A DNA stretch of 64,000 nt from Polytrichum commune (lineage: Eukaryota; Streptophyta; Polytrichopsida; Polytrichales; Polytrichaceae), in contig OX485804.1 of the NCBI GenBank assembly GCA_950295325.1, positions 21,202,001 through 21,266,000 of the forward strand, in the 5' to 3' direction. Below, piece after piece: positions 22,196-35,111 of this stretch. Under the pieces are notes generated by a model that was given only the letters and a program-made list of their open reading frames with translations, had not been told where the DNA came from and ran no database searches. Within the stretch, counting starts at the first letter, position 1; every line of letters starts with the position of its first letter. Made by a program: the position numbers and the translations under genes.

Positions 22196-24178
22196 GAGCA
22201 TCCCCACCAGACCGGGCACCGCCCCGGGCATAATTGCACCGGTGGCACCCCGGGCATAGTGTGGGTTTACCCGACATATTGTTGGAGCCCACTAGCTCGG
22301 GTACATGCCCCTCTTCGAGGCCGGCCCCCGCCCGGTATTACCCCCTTGCCCGATTCCATTAGCCTTGCCCGATGTCTTGCCCGGATACCGATTCCGTGCC
22401 CGATGTGTTGCCCGATTCCCTACCCGATCCCTTTCAGTTCTCCGCCCGGAAATATACTAAAATCCCTCGTTAACTAATTCATTGATTAACTAATTCATCT
22501 CCATTGCTCGTGTGCTTCCAAAGCCAATATTGGACTTGCAATGCTTCTACCGTGGGTTACTAGTAGCTTAGGCAGAAAATACACAATGAGTTTTTTCAAG
22601 AACTCTTGAAATAGGAGTTCAAAGACCTTGGGTGTTGCCTACTCAAGTTAGCAACTATCATCTTATCTAAATTCCCTACTAACTTTCGAAAACTAATAAT
22701 TCCATTCACACCAAAGAGTTATTTAATAAGAAACTAGACAACCAATGATGCATGACATTTAGCATCACTAAGCTTTAATGTAGGTGGACCAACATCAACC
22801 ATGTCCATTCTACACTAATAACCCTAATTCTCATTAAGTTCCCAATGATAAGTGCAGTTTTCCAAGTAGTACCCAAGTGAAAAAGAATGTATTTTAGATG
22901 TACATAACATAGATGAAAGGAATTTTAGCATTAACTTACCTCTATAATATGATACAACGGAGATTCTAAATGTCGCATTATCGAGCGTTGTACTCATATA
23001 AAAGAGGGAGTTTTAAGATTAAAAAGCTGGATCTTACAAAAAATGTGTCGTAATATTGAGGATGTCATATTAACGAGGTTCGACTGTAGAACCCTGGTCT
23101 CTCCTTTCTTTTGTGTGCAGTGGTAGGATAAGGGCCGTACGTTGGGTTTGCACTACTAGGGTCCACAACCAAAAACTCTCCAGAATGTAGCGATCCTTAT
23201 TAGTGGAGAGCCAAGAATGTCGCGATCTCTGTACAGAGTGTACTCGGACCACATACTTTATACCTCCAAAGTGGTAATTTGTGGCGTCGCAATAATTTGG
23301 GACATAGTATAATAGATGATGATGTCCATGAGTTCGGGGCACGGTCTGGTAAAGGAAGGGAAAGGAAAGGAAATAGTGCCCAATACATGTGAGTGGGGAT
23401 AACTGCATACACAAAAAACCTTAAAATAATACGAACTCAAATATTCGACATTGTTAGTTGATTCGACACCGAAGGCCACTCTGAAGACCCCGACGCAGTG
23501 ATCAGGGAGGGTTTTAGGCATGATTGGTTGAGATCCTAGTGTTTGCAAGTCCAACCGGTTACATCATGTTGACATCCTTAGGGTTCTCCTTCGCTAAACT
23601 GGGGTATATTCCTCTCTATACAGTCCTCCAGAAGATATGATTTTGTTAGATTTTTTCTTCTCGTCTCCAATTATTTCTTCAACTCGAGACAGTGGTTTCA
23701 GAAGTTTGAGCGAGTTGGCAAGTGTGTGAGCATGCACACAAATTGAAGCGTTACAATCTCAGCATAAGCCAAGACTCTGCCAATAATTACATGATCCCAT
23801 AACCGTCGTCAAAACCCCAAGTTGCAGGTATAAATGAAAAAATTCATGGAGCTCCAGGGAGCTGGAGCGTGGCGTGGTTTGTGTTTGTGTTTGAATTTGA
23901 ATTTGAGTTTGTGTTTGTGTTTGTGTTTGTGTTTGAGTTTGAATTTGAGTTTGTGTTTGAGTTTGTGTTTGTGTTTGTTGACGCCGCGTTTGAAGAGACG
24001 TTGCATAACATTGCACATTGAAATCCAATTAAGACAAATGAATTGCAGACATAAATCAAGAATACAAATACATAATTATGAGCCTAACTCTAACAAATAC
24101 ATAATTCAGATTCTTGAGCCCTGCAACCATGTGGATGGAGGGAAGATTTGCCTAGGTACAAACTGTTCCCGAATTGCA
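22196..24178 (-). repeat. Left arm of the large inverted repeat
   Basis: The reverse complement of this arm matches 25177-27164 with only a few differences; for example the left arm lacks part of a CCTTT repeat present at 25981-26000. It contains a truncated pogo/Tigger piece (about 22590-23086) and a TTTGTG/TTTGAA hexanucleotide array (about 23876-23980). Confidence 0.92.
22590..23086 (-). mobile_element. Truncated pogo/Tigger element, left-arm copy
   Basis: It ends at 23086 with the terminal repeat CAGTCGAACCTCGTTAATAT (minus strand), followed by TA. The inner part encodes the transposase C-terminus seen intact at 36600 (LSDAK, NSYFK blocks), here with stops. The opposite terminus is missing. 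The mirror copy is in the right arm. Confidence 0.8.
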
Positions 24179-24611
24179 GAGGTCCAAAACTGGCCAAAGA
24201 GTTCATGAGGATCAGCAGAGAGTCGTCGACGTTGTGATGGGGGAGGATTAATTGCGAAGTTATTATGTTGAGAATCTAGGATGGTGGTTGTATGCTCATT
24301 ACGATCTGAAGTTGGTTGGCCGAAGTCATTCCCAAAAGCATTTAGATCAGCTACCCTCCTCCTGTCTGCAAACAAGTCGGAGGAATCATCCTCACAATCA
24401 TCATCAACATCATCTTCTTCATTCAAATCTCCTCTAAACCCTAACCCTTGTGTTGGTGCAGGTGCAGGTGCAACAGGCGTGTTGGAGCAGACTCCAAACC
24501 GAGGAGGAGCAGGCTCGTTGGAGGCAGCAACTTCGGCAGCAACATGTGCCTTGAGCTTCGCAAGTTCTTGGGTCCTGCGGAGGTGGAGCCACTTCCTTGA
24601 CCTCCCTTCAC
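24106..24611 (-). pseudogene. Harbinger Myb/SANT-like protein, C-terminal fragment
   Basis: The minus-strand frame carries RSRKWLHLRRTQELAKLKAH, a low-complexity acidic stretch (EEDDVDDDCEDD), then FADRRRVADLNAFG and the C-terminus FPPSTWLQGSRI. The same C-terminus in the same frame follows the N-terminal Myb-like ORF in the other arm, which links the two. The N-terminal domain is absent because another copy of the element terminus abuts at 24612-24615. No start codon of its own is convincing. It is a truncated gene half in a composite element. Confidence 0.7.
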
Positions 24612-24833
24612 TTAGAGCGTCCCCACCAGCAGAGGTATAAGTCAGTTGAACGGCACTCCTGGAAATCCGGTGCCCAGGACGCCAAGTTCTAACGTCCACC
24701 AGTCGACGCTAACGCCATAAAGGGTGCCGGACCGGGCATTTGGGAGGAGCTCTTCGGGTATATTGGCCTCGGATACCGTGTTCTGCCCGCCAACGCCATC
24801 CGGCAGTTAGCCCAACTTTGGACTTATTCCACC

Positions 24834-25265
24834 ATGTCAGGAAGGGGGGGGGGTGTGCCTGCAACGGGTGGGAGGACCAAGAAGGGCAGGAACTTCTGCC
24901 CGGAGGAGGAAGAACAGTGTTGCCGAAGTTTTATGCATACTTCCACCGATGCCAGGAGAGGGATAGGGCAGAAGAATGCACAATTTTGGATCAATGTAGC
25001 AACGCACTATGCTAGACACAAACCCGAGGGAGGAGCTTATCGTCCTGCTAGGTCTCTAGAGACAAAATGGTCTGACATCAAGCAATCTGTCGCCAAGTTC
25101 AGTGGTTGCTATCAGTCAGTGAGAGATCTGAATGAGAGTGGGAAGAGTGAGGATGATTTTGTATTAGATGCTATGATGCAATTCGGGAACAGTTTGTACC
25201 TAGGCAAATCTTCCCTCCATCCACATGGTTGCAGGGCTCAAGAATCTGAATTATGTATTTGTTAG
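24834..25265 (+). pseudogene. Harbinger Myb/SANT-like DNA-binding protein, truncated
   Basis: The frame starts at an ATG about 220 bp inside the internal element terminus. It encodes a Myb/SANT-like trihelix of the type that accompanies PIF/Harbinger transposases in plants: GRNFCPEEEEQCCRSF, then FWINVATHYARH, RPARSLETKWSDIKQSVAKF and LNESGKSEDD. In Harbinger this second protein helps the transposase bind the ends and enter the nucleus. At about residue 115 the sequence crosses the junction with the inverted arm (25177), where the frame changes and soon stops. The middle and C-terminal parts are found instead on the minus strand at 24106-24611. The product would be a DNA-binding domain alone. 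Confidence 0.78.
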
Positions 25266-27164
25266 AGTTAGGCTCATAATTATGTATTTGTATTCTTGAT
25301 TTATGTCTGCAATTCATTTGTCTTAATTGGATTTCAATGTGCAATGTTATACAACGTCTCTTCAAACGCGGCGTCAACAAACACAAACACAAACTCAAAC
25401 ACAAACTCAAATTCAAACTCAAACACAAACACAAACACAAACACAAACTCAAATTCAAATTCAAACACAAACACAAACCACGCCACGCTCCAGCTCCCTG
25501 GAGCTCCATGAATTTTTTCATTTATACCTGCAACTTGGGGTTTTGACGACGGTTATGGGATCATGTAATTATTGGCAGAGTCTTGGCTTATGCTGAGATT
25601 GTAACGCTTCAATTTGTGTGCATGCTCACACACTTGCCAACTCGCTCAAACTTCTGAAACCACTGTCTCGAGTTGAAGAAATAATTGGAGACGAGAAGAA
25701 AAAATCTAACAAAATCATATCTTCTGGAGGACTGTATAGAGAGGAATATACCCCAGTTTAGCGAAGGAGAACCCTAAGGATGTCAACATGATGTAACCGG
25801 TTGGACTTGCAAACACTAGGATCTCAACCAATCATGCCTAAAACCCTCCCTGATCACTGCGTCGGGGTCTTCAGAGTGGCCTTCGGTGTCGAATCAACTA
25901 ACAATGTCGAATATTTGAGTTCGTATTATTTTAAGGTTTTTTGTGTATGCAGTTATCCCCACTCACATGTATTGGGCACTATTTCCTTTCCTTTCCTTTC
26001 CCTTCCTTTACCAGACCGTGCCCCGAACTCATGGACATCATCATCTATTATACTATGTCCCAAATTATTGCGACGCCACAAATTACCACTTTGGAGGTAT
26101 AAAGTATGTGGTCCGAGTACACTCTGTACAGAGATCGCGACATTCTTGGCTCTCCACTAATAAGGATCGCTACATTCTGGAGAGTTTTTGGTTGTGGACC
26201 CTAGTAGTGCAAACCCAACGTACGGCCCTTATCCTACCACTGCACACAAAAGAAAGGAGAGACCAGGGTTCTACAGTCGAACCTCGTTAATATGACATCC
26301 TCAATATTACGACACATTTTTTGTAAGATCCAGCTTTTTAATCTTAAAACTCCCTCTTTTATATGAGTACAACGCTCGATAATGCGACATTTAGAATCTC
26401 CGTTGTATCATATTATAGAGGTAAGTTAATGCTAAAATTCCTTTCATCTATGTTATGTACATCTAAAATACATTCTTTTTCACTTGGGTACTACTTGGAA
26501 AACTGCACTTATCATTGGGAACTTAATGAGAATTAGGGTTATTAGTGTAGAATGGACATGGTTGATGTTGGTCCACCTACATTAAAGCTTAGTGATGCTA
26601 AATGTCATGCATCATTGGTTGTCTAGTTTCTTATTAAATAACTCTTTGGTGTGAATGGAATTATTAGTTTTCGAAAGTTAGTAGGGAATTTAGATAAGAT
26701 GATAGTTGCTAACTTGAGTAGGCAACACCCAAGGTCTTTGAACTCCTATTTCAAGAGTTCTTGAAAAAACTCATTGTGTATTTTCTGCCTAAGCTACTAG
26801 TAACCCACGGTAGAAGCATTGCAAGTCCAATATTGGCTTTGGAAGCACACGAGCAATGGAGATGAATTAGTTAATCAATGAATTAGTTAACGAGGGATTT
26901 TAGTATATTTCCGGGCGGAGAACTGAAAGGGATCGGGTAGGGAATCGGGCAACACATCGGGCACGGAATCGGTATCCGGGCAAGACATCGGGCAAGGCTA
27001 ATGGAATCGGGCAAGGGGGTAATACCGGGCGGGGGCCGGCCTCGAAGAGGGGCATGTACCCGAGCTAGTGGGCTCCAACAATATGTCGGGTAAACCCACA
27101 CTATGCCCGGGGTGCCACCGGTGCAATTATGCCCGGGGCGGTGCCCGGTCTGGTGGGGATGCTC
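25177..27164 (+). repeat. Right arm of the large inverted repeat
   Basis: This arm mirrors 22196-24178. It starts at TGCAATTCGGGAACAG and ends at GGGGATGCTC. It contains the hexanucleotide array (about 25376-25482) and the truncated pogo/Tigger piece (26274 to about 26770). Confidence 0.92.
26274..26770 (+). mobile_element. Truncated pogo/Tigger element, right-arm copy
   Basis: It begins CAGTCGAACCTCGTTAATAT after a TA dinucleotide (26272-26273), the standard pogo/Tc1-mariner end. The inner part carries broken C-terminal transposase codons. The deletion junction follows AGAATGGACATGG near 26562. The far terminus is missing. Confidence 0.8.
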
Positions 27165-30100
27165 TTAAGGGAAGTCAAGGAAGTCAAGTTACCCAACGCT
27201 TCCGGTATCTCCTTCAAGCCTCGACACCAACTTAAGTCAAGGGAGGTCAAGGAGGTCAAGTTACCCAACGCCTCCGGTATCTCCTTCAAGCTTGCACAGT
27301 CAATTAAGTATAGGGAGGTCAAGGAGGTCAGGTTACCCAACGCCTCCGGTATCTCGTTCAAGCCTTGACACCCACTCAAGTCAAGGAAGGTCAAGGATGT
27401 CAAGTTACCCAACGCCTCCGGTATCTCCTTCAAGCCTTGACACCCACGTAAGCCCATGGAGGTCAAGGAGGTCAAGTTACCCAACGCCCTCGGTATCTCC
27501 TTCAAGCCTACACAATCAATTAAGTACAGGGAGGTCAAGGAGGTCAAGTTACCCAACACCTCCGGTATCTCCTTCAAGCCTTGACACCCACTTAAGCCCA
27601 TGAAGGTCAAGGAGGTCAAGTTACCCAACGCCTCCGGTATCTCCTTCAAGCCTGCACAGTCAATTAAGTACAGGGAGGTCAAGGAGGCCAAGTTACCCAA
27701 CGCCTCCGGTATCTCCTTTAAGCCTCGACACCCACTTAAGTCAAGGAAGGTCAAGGATGTCAAGTTACCCATCGCCTCCGGTATCTCCTTCAAGCCTCGA
27801 CACCCACTTAAGCCCATGGAGGTCAAGGAGCTCAAGTTACCCAACGCCTCCGGTATCTCCTTCAAGCCTCGACACCCACTTAAGCCCATGGAGGTCAAAG
27901 AGTTCAAGTTACCCAACGCCTCCGGTATCTCCTTCAAGCCTTCACACCAACTTAAGTCAAGGGAGGTCAAGGAGGTCAAGTTACCCAACGCCTTTGGTAT
28001 CTCCTTCAAGCCTTTACACAACCTTAAGTCAAGGGAGGTCAAGGAGGTCAAGTTACCCAACGCCTCTGGTATCTCCTTCAAGCCTCGACACCCACGTAAG
28101 TTGAGGTGAGTCAAGGAGGTCATTTTACCCAAGGCCATGGGTATCTCCTTCAATCCTCCACACCCATTTAAGTCAAAATAAGTCAAGATGTTTAAGTTGC
28201 CTATGGTGCTTGGTAGGGATTGTAAATTTTGGCAATCTCTTATTCTCATTCTGTATAAGAATTTCAATTGTCCAATACTATCACCAATTTCATATAGAGT
28301 AGATAAGCCTTCAATCACCAAAATTTGCAAATGTATGTGATTGTCCCAATTGAACAAAAATGGATTTGAGGTTGTTGCAAAATTTTGTTTTGGTTGGCAA
28401 ATCACCATCAAACATTGGAGATTTTTGGATTGATTCAAAAATTTATCCAATGAGATTGGACCCTCAAAACCTTGAAAACCAAAAAATCGAAACGAAGACG
28501 AAGGTTTTGTAATGTCAAAGTGTGTTTTGAACTTCTTTGTTGGTTCACTAAAAGAAAGACATTCGATACGCTCCATAACTCCTTGTGTTTTCCCACTCCA
28601 TGTTGCTTTTTGTATTTTCCACCATCGAGTGCCAATATACATGGGGTCTGTTTCCGCAATCATACGTCCCATATCCCGTAATTGTTCATGGACTTCATAG
28701 ACTCCATCTTTGTGAATCTTAAGCAAACATTTATCTTCCAAACGTTTCAATGACTCTTCAGGATTTTTGTTGACTTCTCTCCATAAACGTGATGAGGTCA
28801 CAACTTTAATGCATCCATTGGGACCAAATCCTTGCTAAAATAACAACATAGGTCCAAAACAAATTTTTTTCTTCTTCGGTAAGGTCATCAAAGCTTATCC
28901 GTAGGCAATGCCAAACCTCATTGTTATTTGTCAATCCCAAGGATCTTGCCCTTTGTAGTCTTTGCAAAGCTCGCACCCAAATGCGTACTCTCTTGAATCC
29001 ATATAAGGTTCCACCCACAACCTTCAAGCTCAAAGGCAACCCTCTACATGCATCCACAATGTTCTCGACAATGTCCACCATATGAGATGGTGTTTCATAT
29101 CCTTGATCACCGAAAGCATGCCTAGAGAATAATTTCATAGCTTCGCCTTTCATGAGTTCATCCAAATGTACACGACCAACATCTCCAAGGTTTTCCACAA
29201 GGTGCCAATCACGAGTTGTGATGATCATCTTGTTGGTACGCTTGGCTTCAAAGATCTCAACATCCATCAATTCATGAATTTGTGTACTATTGCCAATGTC
29301 GTCAAGAACAATGAGAGCACTTTTGTTTTTTATTGTTTCGCAAAGACGGGTCTTTGCTTGTACAATGTCTTCCAAATCATCAACCTTGGCCCCTAAGTTG
29401 TTCAAAATTTCTTTGAAAATCTCGATAGTGCCACAATTTTTGTTTTTCATGAAAGTAAAGCAAAATGCTTCAAAATGACCACGCATGCGTTCCATCACAA
29501 CTTCTGCCAAAGTAGTTTTGCCCATTCCACCCACCCCTATAATGGCCACTATGGAGTGTTTCTCCAATGCCCTCATAACCATTGGGATTCTTTCTTGCAT
29601 ACCGACAAGTTCGTTTCCTCCCTTCTTTGCATTTGTATTCCCCTTGGGATCCATTGTATCTATTGTTGGTAGATTGTTCTCACTTGTTTCTTGAGTTTGA
29701 GGGATGTTGGACTTGTTCATCTTCACACTATTGTTCAAAGCATTTAAATGAAGTTCATGCCTAATTTGACAAAGCCTCGAACAAATATCTTGAAAGGTTG
29801 GCCTTTCTGATGGTTCAAAAGACCAACACTCTTTGATCAAAGATATCAATGACTCGGGGCAATCACACGGCAACCTTGGCCTCTCTCCAACTTGCATCAT
29901 GTCCTTTATCTCAGATCTACTACATTGTGAGAACGGAATCTCCCTTGTGAGAATGTAAGAACACACCATGGCAAAGCTAAATACATCACTTTTGAAAGCA
30001 TTCACAAAATGTTTCAATGTGTCATTGTATCTTACAAATGTCTCTGGTGCCCTAAACCCGGTGGTACCTAGATTATGTCCCGTTGGCTCTTGGTAAGCAT

Positions 30101-31178
30101 CTTTTGCTTCGATTTTTGAAACCCCAAAGTCCACCAATTTAACTTTCACGTAGCCCATGGGATCCAATATGGGATCATTCAAGGAGTTCACAAGGATATT
30201 TTCGGGCTTTAAGTCACGGTGTGCAACGTTCATGTCATGGAGATAGAGCATTCCGCTTGCAATTTGGAACATGATATCAAGGACAACAAGGTTTGATCGA
30301 TGGAAATCAACGTCCTTCATGTCTTCAACTCCAAGACTTCTCTCCATCTTTTCCATCACTATATATCGCCATTTGCTATCATAAGCATGTCCTTCACCAC
30401 AACATATGAACTTAACGATGTTTGGATGACTCAGCCCTGCTAAAATGCCCACCTCTTTCTTGAAGTTTGCATCCGCTAAATGCTCGCAATCAATGTCAAC
30501 CGCTTTAAAAACCTTCAAAGCCAATTCCAAGCCAAAGCAATTTGTTTCGTATATTTGTCCAGAAGCACCATCTCCCAACTGAGTTAATCGTTGAGGAATC
30601 CCATTGTATGTTGTAAATGTTCCACCATTCAACTCAACGCCTTCTCCGTCCATACGACAAACCAACCGGTCGTAAGCATACTTTGCAACTTCGTGATCCT
30701 TGAAGGATTTTGTTGCATCAAGATATTCCAACAATTGTTGGACCAATGCCTTTAGGTCTTTCTCTACTTCTGTCATATTCATTGGATTGAACTCTATGGG
30801 CTTTTGAAGGTCCATGGTCATTATCCCCGATATTTGGAATTGCTCACACAATGTATTGAAAATGTTATTGAGCTCTTCAAGCAACTCACGAAACTCTTCT
30901 TCATTATTCATCTGCCACAATGATGCATGGATCCAATCGTCCCTAGTGCAATCTTGGATTAATGCCTCGATTTTACACACAACTCGGTATAAATCCTTAA
31001 TACTTGGTCCAAACTCCATTTTGTCATGAACTTGTTGGACCAAAGTCTTGAAACATTCTAGAACAAGATGAGATTTGTTTTTTAAATGCAAACATTGTTT
31101 TGCGTTCAATAAAATTTTCGCTTGCTCCAATTGCTTCAATTTTCTTGAACACCCCATCAAAAGCAAGGAGTTGTCCAT
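27165..31178 (-). pseudogene. Kinase-NB-ARC-LRR immune receptor (moss PNL class), disrupted
   Basis: The ATG at 31178 opens a frame with three parts. A helical N-terminal domain (1-190) comes first. A kinase follows, with GDGASG loop near 202, catalytic lysine at 222, HRDLKPEN at 320 and DFG at 350. Then comes NB-ARC with P-loop GVGGMGKTT at 548, LIVLDDIG at 622 and GLPL at 713. An LRR block follows at 28801-27180 with about 15 repeats of 24 residues. The kinase-NB-ARC order is known from mosses; such receptors sense pathogens in the cytosol. The frame breaks near 28855-28815, where two single-base deletions, one in a T run and one in an A run, account for the shift into the LRR frame. The gene is cut again by the composite insertion at 27165, with its remaining LRRs at 20810-22195. 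All catalytic motifs look intact, so decay may be recent, or the two indels may be assembly errors. Confidence 0.88.
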
Positions 31179-34100
31179 GATGCAATAGTTGCCGCAAACC
31201 CCCAATAAAATCTACATTATACAATCTTAATTTGAAAGGAATTTGTATTGGGAAGGAAGTTTGAAGGATCCTATAATCATCTGCACATCGAAGCCAAAAG
31301 TCAAGAATAACAATGCACCTTCATGTACAACACACTTGTATCGACTTATTATATGCAACATTGTCAAAATCAAATCTTGAATTTGAGAATACAATTATGC
31401 ATTCTATAAAGTCCTCTTGAAAAATTCCAACGCTCTATAGTCTACCGGGGAGCATACACAACTCAATCACTTCATGTAATGAACATGTTTGTATCATAAT
31501 GTAGGATATTAAATGATATTGGGCAACCTAGATTATTTTCCATTTGTAGAAGATATTAAGGTCCAAAGCAACTTTCGTAAACCATTCATACAATATAGAA
31601 AGAGCATTGTACTCTATATAGTACAATTGTTTTCAAACTTGTAGAATGACATTATACAAGTATTTGTTTTACTTAGAACCAAACTCCCCCCCCCCCGTCT
31701 CGGAGTTTAGACTAAGATATGGGACAAGAACTTGGTATCTAGGTCCGAGTTGGACATCTAACACCGAAATCCAAAGAGAAATGAATCACAAATGTGCAAG
31801 AACTCTGAGGCGGGGATCCCTGTTGGAAACCTTAACGATGTGCACAGGTGGCTAAGAAAACAAAAATACCCTACATACAAGAAAATGATAGAAAACAAAT
31901 AATGTACATATACTAACAATACCCTAGAAAGTGGCTCATGTATTTATATTAAGCTTTTCAATTTAAAGTGATAAGAACCTCCAATAAATACACAAAATAA
32001 AAACCATGAAATAAATAGACCTTTTATTACATACATGTATAAACCACTTTTACTTTCCAATGACATTTAGTCCTTCATCATTTTTCATCCATAGGATATT
32101 ACCCATAATAACATGACCCTTAAACACACATCATTTGGATGAAATAGGGTAAGTTAGATAAAAATAACACATCTATTGTCAATCATGTCTTTGGATCTTG
32201 AAAGCCATTTGTACATCTTTTGTAGAATTTCCTCAGAGAATTGTGCCAACTTCCCAATTACCACAACGATATGTACCAAATTAGCAAAACATGTATCTAG
32301 AGACGCTCCAAGGCATTCCCCTCTTGGTTTGACACTACCACCCTGAAAAACGTTTATCAAGCATGAATGAGGTTGCTAAACCTACCAAAAACCCATGGCA
32401 ACCTCATGAACTAGGTAATGGATGCGAGAAGCCATGTCACAACATGTAGTAGGCATCCATCCAACCTACCGAGCTCCAATAATGACGTGGCAGACATTAT
32501 GTGCCTACTACAGTTGATTGCATCGCAACACGTGTCCATTACATGACAAATTAATCATCGATTATGGGTGATGTTGTGCATCCTCGTTTCGACTAAGGAA
32601 TAAACACGCTATCAAAATATCTTGGCATGACCAGTACGAGACATCTACAACTTGCCTTCTCTTAAATTAGTGGAGAAGGAGAATTGATGATGAGATAGCC
32701 TAGATTGTGAAGGATCATGTGCTTGCAACTGTGAACCACACATCAACTCTATAAGACAAGAAATTTAACACACACTTCTTAGGATCCTCGTCAGTGAGGT
32801 TGCATCACGAGTGCTAGGCTTTATTGGTGAGAATCTATTTTGCTTCCATCCTCCAATTTTCATGCAACGTGAACACATCATGACAACAAGTTTATCCAAA
32901 ACCAATATCTCAAATTCACTTCGTTGTCGTAATGGGGTTGCCTTCATGTTGTCACATGTTGTTGGCTCCAAATGTATGAATAAGTGTACTAGGGCTTGTG
33001 TAAATTGAGCATATTGGGACACTTTTTTTCTAGGTGATCATAGACGATGCACGTGTTGGTCGGAGAGTGAACTCAACTAGAGACGGTGATGATCAATTAC
33101 TTCTCCCTAGTCTTTGACTGACAAGACGGGACTCTTTCGCTACTTAAATGTTAGTGACTTCTCACATGATCAATCATGTCAATCAACTTCCATAATCCCT
33201 CAAGACTGGACTTGGGAATCAAGACCTTTGTTTATTGCCTAGTTGGGTGGGATCGCAACAAATATACATCGTTTACCCATATTCGTAAAAACATAACATC
33301 CTCCAAACGACGATTGAACCCTGATGTAACGTTCAATTTGTCCATCTCCACATATTGTGCAAGATACTACAAATTTGAACTATTGAGTTGAAGTTTACTA
33401 GTGGTTACTAAGACGTGTAATATTGTAGACTTCCATCCTAGAACATATCTGGACAAAAGAAATAAGATACCAAGCAAATCTATGTTGATGCATGAATGTT
33501 GGACACAATGCACAAATGTACGTGTAGCCCTATCAATGGGTCTTCAAGTAGAAATGGGAAAAACGAGGATTTAATTGGGACTACATTTACTGTTATACAC
33601 GCATTTAATGTTGCATGTTATTTGATGAAAATAACACATCTAGAGTGGTACTTTGAGCATACATTTTTTTTCTTCAGAATGTACGTAAATTAGGAATTCC
33701 ATCATGTGTTGATAGTTTTTTTTCCCAAGTTTGTTTGTTTTGTAATGTGCATGTATTAATGTATAACACAAACAATACTCTCATATGCATAATTATTTTT
33801 GTAAAAATTGTTTTGACTAAAGTCACTTAGATCCTAGTACTCAGTTAGATGAGCATAACATTTGCACATAAGCAAGGTTGCACTTGACACGCTTGGGTTG
33901 ACAAATTCACACTACACTACGACCTCGCTCTCGATGACGAGGTGGAAAACATCCTCACAGTCTCCTCTAGCAATTGATTTGCTCCTAAACACTCACAATA
34001 TTTGGCGATTGCACATGCCACTCAGTAACGTTATCATGTATCACGTAGCACTATACTTGCAAGTCATTCAATAATTCTCAATTGGGACAATAATTTTGAC

Positions 34101-35111
34101 GGAACAAAAAGGTGATTAGGGATTCCTACATGAAAAGTGCAAGCACATGATTGTGTTGAAATTAAGGAAGACGTGCACCTATGTGAAGGGAGAGGACATA
34201 CCAATGATGGTAGTGTTGTGGTCGTATCACCTTTGAAGTCAACTTCCCAATCTTCATGAGCCATTCTATGAAGCAAGTCATGTAAGTCCCTACTTTGCAT
34301 CATCACACAAAATGCTTAAATTAGCGTGGCCCGTACCGTTTGTCGTTGACCACATGCATATGTCTTGTAGTCACTGAGTGGCAAATAGACAAGGTGTCGT
34401 ACAACACTTGGTACTACATGACAAATCACGAAGACCACTTTGATCAACATGGACCGCCAATTTTGATCCCACGCTCAATATCTATGGTCTTGATTGCTCC
34501 TTGAATTGTTGGGTGCACAAGCTCCCTAGGAACAACCACTACTCAACTAAACAACAAGGGAGCCTAGTTTCTTCATTAAACAACCACCAATACATGTGAT
34601 CCACAAAGAGGACCGCGAGTAAATAGGAAGCAACCTACATGTGAAGCAAATTAGCTCCTCTCTACGTTCCTATTTGAATGACAAATACCCACCTCAATAG
34701 CAAGTTGTTGATATGTGTGGAAGAAACAAAACAAAGAAACAAACAAAGTGTGGGCTATTGATAGAACCACGAGTTGCACACAAAGTGATCGAGCCAAGTG
34801 ATATTTCGGACGGTTACATACCTGTTGTTCGTCGTTGTGGAGTGGCTTCCGAGCGATAGGGACGGGAGTTTCCCAAGCGTCATCAAAACATCACAGCCGT
34901 TGCGAGCCACGAGCCACGAGCCACCATCAGCAAGAGACACAAGGAAGCTAAGTTATGGGAGTCGGTTGATCGTGAGAGCCAAGGTGGTGAACAAGGGCCA
35001 GCATGAGGACACAAAGTTGGCTATGGCGGGGTGCGGGTGGAGGTGAAGAACGCGGTTTCGTGGAAAGGATTGTGGTTGCTTGAGTCCGTCCGTGTCCAAC
35101 CGTTAATGGGT
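31179..35111. other. Gene-free AT-rich sequence
   Basis: The first few hundred bases are the putative promoter of the NLR gene; I see no clear TATA box. A poly-C run is at 31687-31697. The segment at 31866-32110 pairs with the repeat at 7735-7960. No other exon or element border was recognised. Confidence 0.4.

Larger units (their letters stand above)
22196..27164. mobile_element. 4,969-bp PIF/Harbinger-type composite with 2-kb inverted arms
   Basis: The outermost ends are GAGCATCCCCACCAGACCGG on both strands, flanked on each side by TTAA (22192-22195 and 27165-27168). Arms 22196-24178 and 25177-27164 are near-identical inverted copies (1,983 and 1,988 bp). A third copy of the terminus, GAGCGTCCCCACCAG, lies inside at 24615, preceded by TTA. 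The spacer holds an N-terminal Myb/SANT-like ORF on the plus strand and the missing C-terminal part of the same protein on the minus strand. This suggests two truncated Harbinger copies joined head to head. No DDE transposase is present. The TTAA flanks may be a 4-bp duplication or reflect the usual 3-bp TTA/TAA target. Confidence 0.85.

Noticed and set aside
23834-24208. Leucine-cysteine-rich reading frames over the TTTGTG array, present in both arms
   Set aside because: They are translations of a hexanucleotide repeat, and all strands and frames give low-complexity protein.
21405-28109. Long plus-strand frames with repeated KEVKLPNASGISFKP-type units
   Set aside because: They are exact antisense readings of the 72-bp LRR-encoding repeat; the minus strand gives a known protein fold.
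21275-28140. Regular 72-bp repeats that might suggest a CRISPR-like array
   Set aside because: The repeats are contiguous coding units without unique spacers, encode LRRs and sit in a eukaryotic gene.
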